This document shows positions 23,721-35,689 of a stretch of 64,000 nt of DNA, one piece after another. Origin of the DNA: Iris pallida (taxonomy: Eukaryota; Streptophyta; Magnoliopsida; Asparagales; Iridaceae); NCBI GenBank assembly GCA_029216955.1, contig JANAVB010002199.1, forward strand, positions 12,352,585 through 12,416,584, written 5' to 3'. Position 1 is the stretch's first letter. Every line of letters starts with the position of its first letter. The notes beneath the pieces are model-generated. The model was not told where the DNA came from. It ran no database searches and saw only the letters and a list, made by a program, of their open reading frames with translations. The translations under genes were made by a program, and so were the position numbers.

Positions 23721-23982
23721 TGCCGGAAACCCCAAATTGAGCAGTGCAAATACTCAAATCCAAGACACACCATATAATCCGCATCCCTACCCCTCTACCA
23801 TCTATATACGCCAAAAATCCAACGATCTCATCCCCCTTATCATTATAACACCATCAGAACCTAAACTACTTATAACCCTATTTTCCAATAGGGAATAATA
23901 GGACCAAAAGGACCAACTTTTCTCATACAAATAGAAAATGAATATGACCCAGTAGAATTTGGGAGAGATTTAGGGTTTGTAC
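23521..23982. other. 5' end of the TIM8 intron
   Basis: Holds a (TA)n array at 23668-23719, about 26 units, and otherwise low-copy-looking sequence next to the exon 1 donor. Confidence 0.6.
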
Positions 23983-24018
23983 CTCGATGAATCGCTGCAA
24001 TTCCTCGGCATTCTCCAT
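23983..24018 (-). CDS. TIM8: TIM8, first exon (proposed)
   Basis: Twelve codons, MENAEELQRFIE, from ATG at 24018 to a GT donor in phase 0. Joined to exon 2 they give ...QRFIE|QEKQKA..., which fits the conserved N-terminal part of plant Tim8 proteins (short acidic start, then QRF/L and a charged helix before the first CX3C). The start is supported by a leader without upstream ATG close by and by a TATA box about 95 bp upstream. The exon is short, so the assignment rests on the combination of strand, phase, total length and promoter. A first exon of some other gene is possible but less likely. Confidence 0.72.
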
Positions 24019-24118
24019 TGGAGCTCCCACTCTTCTCCTCAAAAACCCTAATTTTTGCGGTGGAAACTTTAAACAAAACCCTAGTCTTTGAACGGGCGAA
24101 GAGAGGAGCTTATATAAG
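24019..24118 (-). promoter_or_regulatory. TIM8: TIM8 leader and core promoter
   Basis: On the minus strand, CTTATATAAG at 24109-24118 is a good plant TATA box, followed by a leader of roughly 60 bp. The plus strand shows two AAACCCTA-type (telo-box) elements near 24041-24050 and 24076-24083. These are common in promoters of plant genes for growth, translation and mitochondrial biogenesis. The transcription start is inferred from TATA spacing. Confidence 0.65.
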
Positions 24119-24509
24119 TGCTGCCATTTTGGATCCGCAGCCCGGTCAAGACCCGGTGTCCGATCCGAATTTAACCCGAAAGGAACTCGGGATCTATGCC
24201 GCCAATGTGACAAGTAACCCGTTAACCCAAATCGGGTTTGGATCGGACTACTGATAAAGAACCTGTAATATTTGGGGTTCAGGTTTTTACAATCCAAAAC
24301 CAAAAGGCCTCTCTATGATTCTATCTGTACTATTATAATACGATTTGAAAACGGCTAGCGGTGTGCAAGCCTCTTATGTATAATGTATCGAATACTAATT
24401 AATAAAAAAAAATTAATTTCTATAATTAACTACCATCAATATAATTTAAAATTTGACAAACTGTAAAAATAACTTAAAATTCGTACAACTATCTGAACAT
24501 ATATCCAAA

Positions 24510-24748
<239 letters not shown>

Positions 24749-24749
24749 G

Positions 24750-24990
24750 TATTCAATATTTTAACTATATTTAAACTAACTATATGATATTATCTAAAAA
24801 TATATACAAAGTTCTACAAAGACAAATTATAAAAAAAAAAATCAATATTTAAACTATAGTTAAACTAATATGGTATTATCTAACCATATAGCCAAAGTTC
24901 TAAAAAGAACAAATTTTAATTAAAACTTATTCAATATTTAAACTAACTACATGGTATTATCTAAATATATATATCCAAAGTTCTGATTTA
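24750..24990. repeat. about 90-bp tandem repeat, three copies
   Basis: Three diverged units each containing ATTTAAACTA, TGRTATTATCTAA and CAAAGTTCT. Confidence 0.8.
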
Positions 24991-25878
24991 TTTTTTTAAA
25001 CAATTTTTTATGCACGTGCATTACACGTGCGCTTTACTAGTATGTTTAGATAATTATAAGAACTTTACGGGTTTTTTTTTCATGCGAGGAATATACATAC
25101 GGTGGTAGTTAGTGTTGGGCGCGCGGAAGTGTTTGCCAACCCACCTGATCAAAACCAACCATCGTCGAACGGACACCAAGCATAGATAAAGACAAGTATA
25201 TGACGGTAACTACGTCAATAAATGTCACCCCCAGTTTTCAAATTAGGGGTATTTTCGTCATTTTTCAAGTTTTATAATTTTTAGGAATTTTTATTTATTT
25301 TATATGATTTTTTTGGGATTTATTTGGTTTGGTTTGGATTTTATCCAATTCGGACTCAAATTGGAGACCCGGGTAGCCTGGACCCTAGCGGGACCCACAT
25401 ACTAGCTGGGCTTGGCCCACATACCATCATAATTAGGTTAAAAATTATAAACCCTATTTTTCATGGCTTAATTAGTCATTTTAGAGCTTGATTAGTGTTT
25501 AGAAATTAAACCGAAACAAACCGAACCAAACCCGAACCAACCCAACCAAAGTCTATTGGGTTTGGGGGCTTATTGGATCACCACTCAAACCCATTTCTCC
25601 CCCTTTGGCCGGCCATAGATGGACCACCCCTCCCCTTTACTTCTCCACAAAGCAAACTCTCTCTCTCTCCCTCAAATTTCATTTCTTTCTCCAAGTTCTT
25701 TCTTCCTCCAAGCAACCACTTTTAGGTAAGCTCATAAATTCCTTATTTATTCCTCTAATTCATTTATTTCCTTCACAATAGTTGTAGAGGAGGTGATTCT
25801 CCACACTTTACCCCTAGAATTTATTAGGTTTCCTAAAATCTAGGTTAAGAGATTAATTTGGGGGTTTTCTATTTAAAT

Positions 25879-25880
<2 letters not shown>

Positions 25881-25955
<75 letters not shown>
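25881..25955. repeat. (TA)n microsatellite
   Basis: About 37 TA units in the solo LTR, followed by GT-rich sequence to 26110. Confidence 0.95.
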
Positions 25956-25959
<4 letters not shown>

Positions 25960-26108
25960 TTGTGTGAGTGTGTGTAGAGAGTGGTGGTGAGAGTGGTGTA
26001 GAGAGTGGTGGTGGTGTTGTGTGAGTGTGTGAGTATTTGTGTGAGTGTGTGAGTATTTGTGTGTGTGTGTGTGTCTATATTTATATATATATCTATATAT
26101 GTGTGTGG

Positions 26109-26112
<4 letters not shown>

Positions 26113-26189
<77 letters not shown>
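26113..26189. repeat. (TA)n then (GA)n microsatellite
   Basis: About 20 TA units pass into about 18 AG units. A 16-base C run follows at 26289-26304. Confidence 0.95.
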
Positions 26190-26192
<3 letters not shown>

Positions 26193-26394
26193 AGATGAAG
26201 GAGAAGAAGGAGATGCAGCTGCAGCAGTGGCAGCAGCAAGCGCAACTGCAGCAACAGGAGCAAGCAGCAGTAGCAGCAAATGAGCAGTCCCCCCCCCCCC
26301 CCCCTTAAACCCCCTATTTTGGCCCTATAAGCCTATAAACCCCCCCTTATATGTATATATATGTATATATATATATAGATATGTATATATATAG

Positions 26395-26700
26395 ATAGAT
26401 TGATAGTTAGAAAGAAGTTTAGAAAGAGAATTAGAGAGTAGGAGTTAGGAAAAGTTAGAAGAGAATAAGAAGAAGTAGAAGAAAAGAAGTAAGAAGAAAT
26501 AAGGAATTAGAAAGGGTTAGAGGAGAAGAAAATTAGAAGAAGTTAGAGAAATTAGTAGAGGAATAGGAAGGAGGAGTTGGAAGAAGAATTAGAGGAGAAA
26601 TATGAGCAAGGGGTTAGAAGAAGAAGTTAGGGGAAGAGTTAAGGAAGAGAATTAGAGTGAGAGATAGAAGGAGTTTTTAAGAGAAATCGAGTTAGAGAGC
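26395..26700 (+). repeat. 300-bp purine-rich tract
   Basis: Almost all A and G with scattered T on the plus strand, built from degenerate GTTAGAAGAGAA-like words. It lies downstream of the LTR microsatellites and could form triplex-type structures. No coding sense. Confidence 0.8.
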
Positions 26701-27129
26701 GAATTTGAGCCCGGAGTATCGGAACGCGATGAAACTTGGCGTGGAGTTCAAATACGTGATTTAGATTTTGCGGGTAGGCTCCCGAGTGGAAATCGGGATC
26801 GTACGGCGCCGGTATCGCGCCGTATCAGTGCGTATCTTAAAATATTCAAGATTTTGGCAACGGGCCGTATCATGGACCGGATGTCCACGTTACCTCGGTA
26901 TTATGGTAGATAATATATGTATAGGCTAGTATCATACTACCCTGGGGAGATCGGATCAAAATATCAAGCGTAGGTAGGCTAACTAGATAATCACCGAAGT
27001 TGGATTTTTGCCCTTTTTAAGGGTAAAATAGGAATTTGGCCTATGGCCAAGAAATGAGTTTCGAAGTCCAAGATGGACTTGGTTATGGATTGTAGAGGTT
27101 GGTAATGGGTAGAAATAGCCGTCTAGACC

Positions 27130-27475
27130 TAGTCTTGACCCCGGTTGACCACGGTTGACTTTTTAGGCCAAAAGTCAACTATGGGTCAACATTTTACCCA
27201 ATTTAGTTCCAAATTCCATTAGACTTGTGCAGTTGACCAAAAGTCAACTGTTAGTCACCAGTGACCTAGAGTTGACCTAGGGTTGACCAGAGTTGACCAC
27301 GGTTGACCAGAGTTGATCGGTTGACCGAAAGTCAACTGTTGACTCAAATTGACCTAGATTAATTCCGTTTGACTTGCATTGACCCAGTATGACCTAACTA
27401 GACCTAATATGACTTAGGTTGACCCCGTACAACCTAGTTTGACGTGCCTTGACCTAGAAAGACTTAATAGGGTCT
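27130..27475 (+). promoter_or_regulatory. TTGAC (W-box-like) cluster in the solo LTR
   Basis: By eye about 16 TTGAC cores on the plus strand, most as TTGACC/T, and 4 on the minus strand within some 350 bp, in the pattern GGTTGACC-N-GTTGACC. TTGACY is the core bound by plant WRKY factors. Similar but shorter runs occur in related LTRs at 43260-43345 (inverse) and 55445-55480. Function as an enhancer is inference. Confidence 0.6.
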
Positions 27476-28237
27476 AAATTGATTTGATTTTACTTCCTAA
27501 ACATAGTATTGATACGTCTTGTTCTCTATAGGTCATCGAGACGCTGCATTTGCTCCGGTTGACGTACCATATCATATTTCAGGCGAGTACATTCTCTGAC
27601 ACTTTTCCAATTTATAATGATTGTTATGATTCATGTAATTAGTGTGGATATGCTTGTTCTCGACACATTGGTCACACGGATTGGTGTTTATGGATCCCGA
27701 CATGAGATGTTATTCCTCGTTATCTTGGTATATCTTGTGCAAGCCCCTTGTAGTTCTTGTACAGTATATAGACACCGATTCTCGAGGAGACTTGCTCCCT
27801 TCTCGTAGAATCCCGTGTCATAACGTATCTTGCTTGGATCCACTCTACCAGTCGGGGACGGGGAGTACTAGTGTAGATGTGTGGTCATTATCCACCTTGT
27901 TTATTCTTGTAGACCTTGAATGCTACCAATCCTACACTCCACGCAGGATTGGCTGATCAGTAGACCTTGTGCAGACCCAAGCCGGCCATATATTGTAGCT
28001 AGTACTCACACACCTAGAGATATGATTCTTAAGTCTTGTACATGCCATGATCAGTTTACTTGCCTTGTTCTAGCTCTAGTTTTACAGCTTACCTTGCCAT
28101 GATACTTACATGTACATTCCATGATTTTCTTGTATATACTCTCTATTTACAGTCTTATAGCTTTTGTCATATCTTGTGAACTGTTGTTAGTAGATTGTAC
28201 TCGTTCCATCCTGACAGGATATGTTAAAAATATTACA

Positions 28238-28357
28238 GATGCAGACGAGGGAGACTATTCTACCTACTACGGTCCGGATGACGTAGTGGGCTTAGACCTG
28301 GAGACTTTGGTCCAGCAGGGCTTAGCTCCGCCTGGCGAGACCTTACCCCTTGCTTAG
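28238..28357 (+). other. short conserved reading frame in long LTRs (YYGP peptide)
   Basis: After an AG acceptor-like site (ATTACAG) the frame reads an acidic stretch, then TYYGPDDVVG, then ETLVQQGLAPPGE, and stops at TAG. In the related minus-strand LTR at about 42380-42490 the equivalent place also follows a CAG and reads an acidic stretch, IYYGPG, then acidic residues. I do not recognise the peptide. It may be a spliced 3' exon or a chance relic. Confidence 0.45.
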
Positions 28358-29272
28358 TTAGAGTAGGTCTTTTATACTGGACTTTGTCTCCAGCTACTTT
28401 TGAGTCTGTTATTACTATGGACTGTATTAGAGACTTGGACTTGTATATATTCTTTGTGTTGGACTTGACAGGTTATATATTATTTTATCGTCTTGTTGTC
28501 TTTTCATTTCAGTCTTTACTTTGTTATCTTAGAGTCGTGATTGAGTACTCGTATATATATTCATTGCTTGCCCTCCGTTCGGAGTTGACCATGGACTTGA
28601 CAGGTTTTTGTTATATATATAAACTGTTTAGAAGTAGAAGAATCTACAGCGTTCCACGCCGATTTTTTTTCGGTGAGGGCTGGGCGTTGTCGCGTCACGT
28701 GCCCTTCTAGCGGGTGCGGGTCGTGACAATAAATCACAACCTTTATAACTCAGATAAAATTACAAGATTGACAAAAACTAATGTTGAACCATTTGCCATA
28801 ATAGGTTCAACCCCATCACCACTCTCAAGAAGAAAAACAGAAGATTAAAATTCCATAACCAAAGTTGACGACTCCTTAATTAGATCTTCTTCCTTCTTCT
28901 GTCTTGGATGGCAAAGTCCTAAGAGCAAATCACGGACTTTCTCTTTTTTTTTTTTTTGGTCGAGCACTCCGAATATCTACTTTTGTGTTGTGCTTTGTGC
29001 CTCCACCCTCATCCCATATATATAGGATAAAAAAACATATTCTAGTCATAATATGATTCCTAAATAGGAATAAAATAAGAATCCATTTATACCTAAATTA
29101 TTCCATCAACATCCTATTTTATACCATAATAGGATTTCCTAAAATAAGAATCCTATTATATTAAAAATAGCACAACACCAATTATGGACATTCAAATCTA
29201 ATCAAATCAAATATTTAACTAGATTCTAATTCCACAAATATGTTGTTACCAAATTCAGACTGGACTCCAACA

Positions 29273-29286
29273 ATCTTTTCCTCCAG
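29273..29286 (-). other. polypurine tract of the copia derivative
   Basis: The minus strand reads CTGGAGGAAAAGAT directly before the LTR start TGTTGGAG. Confidence 0.85.
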
Positions 29287-29312
29287 TCAAATGAGAGGGT
29301 ATTGACCCCATT

Positions 29313-31514
29313 TGTAAGCTCACTTCCCGAATTTTTTAATTTTTAGTTTATTTTATTTTTAGTTTTATATATTTTCTAGTTAGAAAATAATTTTTATTTT
29401 TCTTAATTCTATAAAAGATATTTGTATTGACGAAAAAATTTGTCAAACTATTTTTTTATTTGATTTTGTTTTTATAGAAAGATATACTTTTAAACTTATT
29501 AATTTTCGATTATCAATTATGTTTAAGTTTATATTTATAAAAATTTATTTTCAAATATTATTGAATTATTATATATTATTGAATTTAGATATGGTCAATT
29601 CTAAAATTATGCTCGAATTTAGTCTTAATTTATTGCTATATTATTAGATGAGATTTGTATTTATGAAAATATACATTTAGGAATATTTGAATTACTTATC
29701 AATATTTTTTATATTTGATTTTATGAAATCTATTTTAAAGATTATTTAAATATTAGATATTATTTTAAAGTATTATTATTGTGAGTAATTATGGATTGGG
29801 TCAAATCTAATTTAATTCATGGAAGGATTTAATTCATTGAATCTAATCTTTCCTTATTTAGGAAATCTCTCATCTCCTATATAAAGGGAAGCCTCCCTTT
29901 GCTTTTTCCCACAAACTCAATTATTATTATGATCAATTATGGATTGAGATTTGATCCATATCGTTTTGAGATTGATTTGATTTGAGTTTAATTAAAATAT
30001 TTATTCATTGGATTCTTAACCCTTCCAAATTAGGAAATTAAGTCAATCTTCATCTATTTAAGGAGTCATTATTCTTCTCCCAAAAGCAAAGCTCTTCCAA
30101 CCTAATTTTTTAATCTTAATTAGGTGATTGCTACCCATTATATATACATATTGAACCTATGTCATCTTCCATATTTTTTTTCTCTCCAAAATTTCTCTCT
30201 TTTTTGTCCAAAATAGTCTAAAATTCATCATAAATTCAGCATCATTTTTTTGAAAGCTATAACAACTTCGCGAGGCCGTTGCGGCCAACTCCAGACTCCG
30301 TTTTACCTCTATTTTTTGTTAGAAGAATATCGATGTTAGCTTTCTAAATCTATATTTTATTTTCTGTAATTATTTACGTGAATTTTTGGAGATTTATTTC
30401 AGTGTCGGTTGTCCAAAAATTGATGCGTCTTACTGTTTTTGAGATTTCGGGAGATCCTAAACTCCGATTTATGATCCGTTTGAAGTTTTGGAAAGCTGAC
30501 ACGAAGATCTATAAATATAAATTTTCCAAAAATTTAGAAATTCATTTAATATTTTATTTACTTCATTGAACTCATATTTGATCGGTAGTTTATCGATTTG
30601 GTCATGGTTAGCCATAATGACGATAACTTTCAACCAAATCGAGATTTTGTCGCACACGTCGACTGCAACTTAACTTGAGACAAGTACACTATTGCTTTAT
30701 ATTTACAGTACATTATAATGTTATACAACATTGTGTTTTTATTTGATATCCTGTTGAGACACGGTTGTGACATGATAGTCTTGATTGTATCATTGCTCGT
30801 TTATTAACTGTTTAGTAAGTCGGAAGAAAAAAATGCTAAGTAGGCGTGTGAACAAACCCCAATAAATATTTCATGTGGATAGCTAAGTCATACACCTCAC
30901 GTATGGGTTGGCCGTACCAAAAATGTGGATAGCCATCGTATGATGTACCGTATTTGCCCAGTCGTTCACATGTCGAAAGGTATTTCAAAGCACTATTGAT
31001 TAGTTCTACTTGTTCATGTAATAGTTGTCTTGTTCATACATATTTCTGCTAGTAGTTTCTTGTACATGTTTATTGTTTCCAGTTCATATACATATATTTT
31101 TATGCCCTACCGCATCTCTACTTGTATAGCTTATTTTGTATTAAGTTACATAAATGCAATAGGGGTGTACTTTGTTCCTTTCCTTACTGGATCATTGCAT
31201 GTGACTTGCCGTGCTTCCTACTTTTGCGCTATGGACCATACGGGGGAGATAGAGATCTTGGAGGTCGACCTTAGATTCTAAAGAGATTAATTAGTTTTTT
31301 TATTTAAATATTTAGCGGATTTGTTCTAAAAAATCATTTATGTTGTAATATTAGATTTATAAATAAAATAATTATTGTGAATGAGTAATTAAATATAATT
31401 TTATTGTATTTGAGTTTGACATTGAGACCTAGACAGTGTACTATCATCGATGCTGCGGCGTAGGCTGGACTTGGCTACGAAATTGTATCCGAAAAATGGA
31501 TATGGGTCGTGACA
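29313..31514 (+). mobile_element. solo LTR, 2.2 kb, inserted in the copia internal region
   Basis: Starts TGTAAGCTCACTTCCC and ends GGGTCGTGACA. Flanks CCATT (29308-29312) and CCATG (31515-31519) are a 5-bp duplication with one mismatch. The interior is AT-rich with two TATATAAAG/CCTATATAAAG-type boxes near 29876. No primer site or pol. The start motif resembles those of the solo LTRs ending at 36691 and 55211. Confidence 0.78.
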
Positions 31515-32212
31515 CCATGGTCTCCAACTGGACTCCATGCTTGTCGTCCAATAGAATACCTGCTACCCTATGCCACCGATCTCTGATTCTCCGAGTTACT
31601 TTGCATCTTCCTTCGTCTCCAGCTCCTCGCCCGTCACGTCGACACTAGCTGTCATGCGTAGCACCTCCTATACCATTAAAATCCTGCCGACATCAATGAC
31701 ACGATAAAGACCGAGGTCCCTGACGATCAGTCTCACCGTGAGTCTTGGATCCTGTCTCTGACTTCCGTCTTCTACCGAAAAGTGTTAATGTTCCGACGAA
31801 CTTCTTCACCCTTGGCTGACCCAACCAAGCGGACGGTATAGTTCTCATGAGATTCAAACTCCTGAACCTGTCTACCTCCGTGTCCGAACTTGAAGCTTCA
31901 CATTACACATGCATCTTCGAGCAAAATATCACGCACTGTGCATGCCATCGATGACCCACAGCTCTCCATGAATTGTGTGAATGATGATGCTCTCGCCTTA
32001 GATTAAGTTTGCTGCAAACCTTGATCTCCTCCATGTCTTTAAACTGCTGAAACCGATATCGCTTCGTAAAGATTTGGCAAACCACATGTCGCCAAAACTA
32101 GATCTGTAGAGCAATCCCCACCTGGAGACCGACCAGATGTCATAGGACCAACAGACTGACTCTCAATCTTTGACTCATCACTATCTGACACTTTGTCTCG
32201 ATAAACCGAAGC
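31515..32212 (-). pseudogene. 3' part of copia internal region, degenerate
   Basis: Follows the pre-integrase domain on the minus strand. Scattered short frames; I cannot identify integrase or reverse transcriptase, which should lie here in an intact element. A large internal deletion is the simplest reading. Confidence 0.5.
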
Positions 32213-32470
32213 CTATGTATCCCTCAAAGTATCTAGAAGCCCCTCATCAGCAAGTTCTCGACGATCCACCTCATGTCGAACAGCCCTCGAGCCTTCATCC
32301 GGTGTCTGTGGTCTGGCTGTACAGCTCAGCGGCTTGAGCATGTACATGCCACAACACAAATCTTCTCGAGCCAACTGTTGTGAACCTTTCGCAAGCATCC
32401 TATCTTTGTCCCCAAACAGACTGCGACAGCCATCATTTGCCAGTCTTCCTACGAAACCAAGTTGTAGCAC
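32213..32470 (-). pseudogene. copia pre-integrase domain fragment
   Basis: Contains LGFVGRLANDGCRSLFGDKD and then LAREDLCCGMYML, the usual pattern of the segment between copia protease and integrase. The HHCC zinc motif and catalytic core that should follow are not readable. Confidence 0.7.
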
Positions 32471-32661
32471 AAACTCGGTACATGTCGCACACCCCCGAGG
32501 ATGAGCTTCTTACCAAACTCCGTCATCAAGTGCACATCACCGATGCCTACAACTGCACTCGTTCCCTTATCTTCCATCTTCACACGTTCAAACCTGTCAT
32601 CGCGGTATGACATGAAGATCCTCCTATGTGGAGTGGCATGATACGATGTCCCCGTGTCCAT
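32449..32661 (-). pseudogene. copia aspartic protease fragment
   Basis: Retropepsin active-site motif DTGTSYHATP at the start, then GDVHL and ILGGVRHVPSL(C)YNLVS, the standard copia protease sequence around the flap and end. The upstream zinc knuckle (about 32799-32838) is damaged, with several Cys/His ligands replaced. Partial frame of an inactive element. Confidence 0.85.
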
Positions 32662-33200
32662 GACCTAATCGCCATCATGACACATGCCACAAGGTTCCTC
32701 TGCGTCGGTCGCTGCGATGATAATATCTCTAAATGTCGCAAGATACTCTTAATCGTCCTTGTCTTTGGCCTTCTCAGCTTTAAGCTTCATGCAGTTCCTC
32801 TTGATACGACCCCTTTCGTCATAGTGATATCAGCCCTCCTTGCGTCCACAATCATAAGATCTCGAGAACTCTCCCTGTCCTCGCCTGTGACTTGGGTCTT
32901 CCATTCTCGTAGGAAGCCACTAGAGCGAACTCCTATGATGATTCCACTTGCTTGTATCGGACCTCCTCATTCAACAAGCTACTTTTGAGTGCCTCCATCG
33001 TGACAAACTCCATCAAGCACAGAGTTGCTTACTGACACCACCAACGTCTCCCAGCTTTCCGGCAGAGAACTCAAGAGCAGTAGGGCCCGAAGCTCATCAT
33101 CAATCACCATCTTCATCATAGACAGCTGATTGATGATACCCTGAACCTCGTTCAGATATTGTGCTACTGGGGCACCCTTTGTGTGCTTCGAATTGACGAG

Positions 33201-33461
33201 TTAGCGAACAAAAAATGTCTTGTTGTCAGCCGTCTTCCTTTCGTACAATGAATGTATCTTCTCCCATAATAATTTTGTCGAACTCTCCATGGACACGTGG
33301 TGAAACATCGAATCATCCAACCATTGGTGAAAGAATCCAACGGCCTTTCGATGCAGTCGCTTCCAGTCTTCAGTAGTTTTGTCTGTTGGGTTTACATTGT
33401 CGCTCTCCACGGACCATGCAAGTCCTTGCACCAGAGTAGATCCTCCATCCTTGGCTTCCAA
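33201..33461 (-). pseudogene. copia gag fragment
   Basis: Contains the gag motif W...KAVGFFHQWLDDSMFHHV, then a short stretch, LWEKIHSLYERK and NKTFFVR, characteristic of copia capsid (UBN2-type). The start codon region lies just upstream, 80-90 bp inside the primer site. Confidence 0.88.
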
Positions 33462-33540
33462 ATCATCCAGCTCTCCCTATGAGCGTGATCATACGAGTGT
33501 TCATCTGCTTCGTAGACATGGTTGCCAGAACATCCAAAGG

Positions 33541-33550
33541 TCTGATACCA
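33541..33550 (-). other. primer binding site of the copia derivative
   Basis: The minus strand reads TGGTATCAGA two bases after the LTR end at 33553. Confidence 0.8.
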
Positions 33551-33612
33551 ATTGTTGGGCGTATAGAAGCATTTGCTAACCCACATGATCAAAACCAACC
33601 CTCGTTTAACAG

Positions 33613-35642
33613 TGTCACGACCTGCACTTATTTTTTTTCGAATACGAGGCGTGTCCAAGCCAGCCTACGTCGCAGAGTCGGCGATATAATGCTGTATAGC
33701 CACAATGCTCAAATCACAAGTAATGCTCATTCACAAATTTAATTTAAACTTACAATATTCCCAAGTTTTACATTTGCAGAAAAATATAAACTTGTACAAA
33801 TATTGGAATGACTACAACTCAGCTATCTAGCTAGTCTCTAGGCTTTTGTCTGCAAGTACACCCGTAACTCCCTATGCTAAGTGAATCCACGGCTAACCTG
33901 AAAAATATTGGTTTCCAGTCAGGAATGGAACGAGTACAGTTCACTGAATGCAATTTCAATAATGAAAATGACTATACAACAGCGATTAGCCATATGATTC
34001 ATAAAACAAATGAAGAAAAATAGAATAAAACTAAATACTGAAAATAGTAAATGAAATACAAGAAAATACTTATCGACTAACCGACTGAAATACTTTTGAT
34101 ATGTGACCGGTCTCGGGACAATTACGCGACACGGTCTACAACGTCTAAACACTGTCTACATTGTCTACTTTGCAATAACAAATCACTGTCTATACTGTCT
34201 ACTTTGCAATAATAAATCACTGTCTACACTATCTACTTTACAATAATAAATCACTGTCTACACTGTCTATACTGTCTAAGGTCAGATCATATATATTCGG
34301 TACTTCACCTCTCCCGACACCACAAATAATAAAATCAACATAAAGACTGAAATCACATCTCTATCGACTAACAATGATGCATAGTAAAGATCAATACTGA
34401 AAACAAATAATAAACTGTACTCGCCTGTGGTCCTTTGCTGGTGAAACCGATAATCCAAACCACTCAGTGTGCCAACATAGTCAAAACTCATACAACAGTC
34501 TCCGGATGCTGAAATAAATATTACCAATGATCTCAGAATAGTCAAATTAGCTAGGATTGCCTGTCTTTAAGTCCAATTCTGGATACAGAGGCAAAACGGT
34601 AATTTCGGATCAAAACGGTATCCGCCGTTGGACCCGCTTTACACCGAAAAGCGTGCCAGAGTCAATGGTCTCTAAAGTCATCAAACTACATGTCTACAGA
34701 TTCGTTTTGATGATACGAACTCAACCGTATGCCCAAAGTTGGATTTTGGCAGCCTGGGCACAAAATCGCCCGTTGAGTCGGACCGTGGGGCTCGTAAAAC
34801 GACGATCCAATCAACTGTCTCAGAATTGGACCAAACTTGGCATACAGGATCAGAAAAATGATATAGTCCTGTTGGCGTAAGTCTCGTCTCGATCTGACGA
34901 GCGTGCACAAAGTAATTGAAAAATTTGCACAGAGGTCGATACGGTGAATTTTGACAGATACGCATCAAATTCGTCGTGCACATGCAATCAATTTGAATTC
35001 CGTCAAAGTCCATACGCCCACAAAGTCGTTATGCATCTTTTGATGCTTTCGGTTCACGACCACGTCACCCGGATTGGCAGGACGTACGTCGTATCGAAGA
35101 GTTTTTCAATATTTTTACTATTTTAGAATAGATTTTCGTCAAACTTTGAAACGATTTTAACAGGGATTTAATAGATGAAAAATAAAAATAAAAGAGGGGT
35201 TTCGAACTCGTATAGGTTGTCTATAACTGCCTTTAATTAGAATTTCGAAAGCGTGCATGGGTTGGGAGAAAATTGACCGCGAACTAGAGTAGTTGGACAG
35301 TTTCTGTCCTGTTTCGACAGTTTTTTGTCGATCTTCACATCGAATTCCCGTCGATCCTAGATCAAATCGATCCACACTAATACTAGGCTTCCTAGACGGT
35401 TAGGTTGTGGTCGCATATGTGAAAACGAAACAAGAATTGATCGCACGATAAAAGAGTGGTGCACCTGCAAAGTAGGGGTCGGATGCCGCTGCTGTCGTTT
35501 CTATTTGTGCGCGGTGTGTCTCCGTGGCCGTACGCAGTCTTGCCCGGCGACCGTCGTCCATCCCGCGGTGGCGCGGCAGTGGCGCGCGCGGCCAGATGCT
35601 GCATGCGGGGTTAGGGTTTCGTATGAACTCCCCCCTCTCGAT

Positions 35643-35689
<47 letters not shown>

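Larger units (their letters stand above)
2376..23982 (-). other. TIM8: proposed single intron of TIM8 (21.6 kb)
   Basis: This stretch separates the phase-0 acceptor before exon 2 from the phase-0 GT donor (rc of 23981-23982, GAG|GTACAAAC) after exon 1. No other coding exon of the family is needed, because 12 + 62 residues give the normal length. The content is almost wholly transposons: five hAT-type MITEs, one 7.46-kb LTR element, one decayed gypsy element and two tandem duplications. The donor is not the ideal GTAAGT. The alternative is that exon 2 belongs to a decayed copy whose own first exon is lost and the match is coincidence. Matching phase, strand and protein logic make that less likely. 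Confidence 0.7.
25223..28728 (+). mobile_element. solo LTR, 3.5 kb, Ty3/gypsy type
   Basis: TGTCACCCCC...GGTCGTGACA with a perfect duplication ATAAA (25218-25222, 28729-28733), and no primer site, polypurine tract or pol. I therefore read it as a solo LTR left by recombination. Its GC-rich ends, GGCCGGCC motif near 25611, CT-rich leader and length are like the very long LTRs of some plant gypsy lineages. It contains microsatellites, a purine tract, a TTGAC cluster and a short conserved frame (listed separately). Confidence 0.88.
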
